Shown: positions 6,546 through 6,833 of the stretch, in pieces
How the letters are laid out: each line of letters starts with the position of its first letter
Position numbering within the stretch: the first letter of the stretch is position 1
From: Burkholderiales bacterium
Lineage (GTDB): Bacteria > Pseudomonadota > Gammaproteobacteria > Burkholderiales > Burkholderiaceae_D
Direction: 5' to 3'
Assembly: GCA_028868455.1 (NCBI GenBank)
Contig: JAGWUK010000159.1
Location: 1 to 6,833 of the forward strand
Length of the DNA: 6,833 bases
The notes under the pieces: model-generated
What the model saw: only the letters and a program-made list of their open reading frames with translations
Databases searched by the model: none
What the model was told of the DNA's origin: nothing
Position numbers and translations under genes: made by a program

Positions 6546-6757
6546 GTTCCCCTCAGTTAATTTTTTAGTCTCTTAGAAGTATATATGGAAGCGTAACAAA
6601 AATACGCGCAAAACCTATTTTTGCCACGTTTTCCCGCATACAAACTATCGGAACAGACGCAAATTTGCCCTGCAAATGCATGCCAGCGCTGCCGGTACAA
6701 TCTTGTTTCCGCGTGGGAAAAGCGTCGCAGTGGCGGATCTTTCCAGTATCGACCGGT
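6546..6757. other. Intergenic region between mutM and the dynamin-like gene
   Basis: 212 bases with no supported gene. Just after the mutM stop is a short stem (6743-6756, five pairs including one G-U as minus-strand RNA, CGAT loop) without a T tract, so no clear intrinsic terminator for mutM. Further along are a perfect 10-base palindrome GCAAATTTGC (6659-6668) with a second GCAAAT copy at 6672, the inverted repeat 6591-6607, a possible -10 element and the Shine-Dalgarno of the GTPase gene. Either a separate promoter or read-through from mutM could express the GTPase and mutY. Confidence 0.6.
6578..6583 (-). promoter_or_regulatory. Possible -10 element upstream of the dynamin-like gene
   Basis: TATACT on the minus strand, five of six to TATAAT, about 33 bases before the ATG at 6545. 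No good -35 hexamer is found at 16-18 bases. Immediately upstream lies a small inverted repeat GCGTA-N7-TACGC (6591-6607) that could be an operator. Weak by-eye evidence. Confidence 0.3.
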
Positions 6758-6833
6758 TTATTTTTGACAATGCGCGCAATAAAAACTGCTGCGCTGGCCT
6801 TGTCGTATTTGCTTCACAATTTGCCCACAGATG
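6758..6833 (-). CDS. mutM: Formamidopyrimidine-DNA glycosylase MutM/Fpg, C-terminal end only
   Basis: Only the last 24 codons and the TAA stop (6760-6758) are inside the window; the rest lies beyond the right edge. The visible residues read ICGQIVKQIRQGQRSSFYCA and then HCQK. This matches the C-terminal zinc finger of Fpg: one Cys of the first pair (6829-6827), the QRSSFYC stretch carrying the DNA-contacting Arg, and the final C-x2-C pair followed by QK. Fpg excises 8-oxoguanine and ring-opened purines from DNA. Its family (Fpg rather than Nei) is inferred from this short piece and from mutY nearby. Confidence 0.85.
   Translation of the reverse strand, partial: ICGQIVKQIRQGQRSSFYCAHCQK

Noticed and set aside
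1..6833. CRISPR arrays, insertion sequences, phage genes or integrase sites
   Set aside because: No regularly spaced repeats, transposase motifs or tRNA-end duplications were seen on reading both strands.

Overview
The window looks like chromosomal DNA of a betaproteobacterium in the order Burkholderiales, possibly Oxalobacteraceae. This rests on protein character, the moderate GC content by eye, and the grouping of mutM, a dynamin-like GTPase and mutY; it is inference from familiarity, not a database match. Every convincing gene lies on the minus strand, so transcription runs from high to low coordinates.

Right block (6833 down to 3420): the window opens inside the last codons of mutM/fpg (C-terminal zinc finger visible, stop at 6758). 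A 212-base gap with a possible promoter follows. Next come a 645-residue dynamin-like GTPase (6545-4608) and, 6 bases later and without a visible ribosome binding site, mutY (4601-3420). MutM and MutY are the two DNA glycosylases of the 8-oxoguanine (GO) repair system. The GTPase sits between them and appears translationally linked to mutY.

Centre (3419-3022): 398 bases without a supported gene. It holds small hairpins in the mutY 3' region, an 18-base imperfect inverted repeat with a 30-base loop (3169-3234), a candidate sigma70 promoter overlapping that repeat, and a strong Shine-Dalgarno sequence placed exactly for a TTG start.

Left block (3021 down to 1): a tightly packed operon of a secreted S33-type alpha/beta-hydrolase peptidase (TTG start, signal peptide, complete Ser-Asp-His triad), an ABC transporter ATPase of NatA type, and an ABC-2 type permease of NatB type cut by the window edge. 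Both junctions are four-base ATGA overlaps, and each downstream gene has its own good ribosome binding site. The layout suggests coordinated production of a periplasmic peptidase and an exporter; the substrate cannot be read from sequence.

No tRNA, rRNA, CRISPR array, insertion sequence or phage gene was seen. The most unusual points are the dynamin-like GTPase inside the GO repair cluster and the structured leader of the peptidase-ABC operon.
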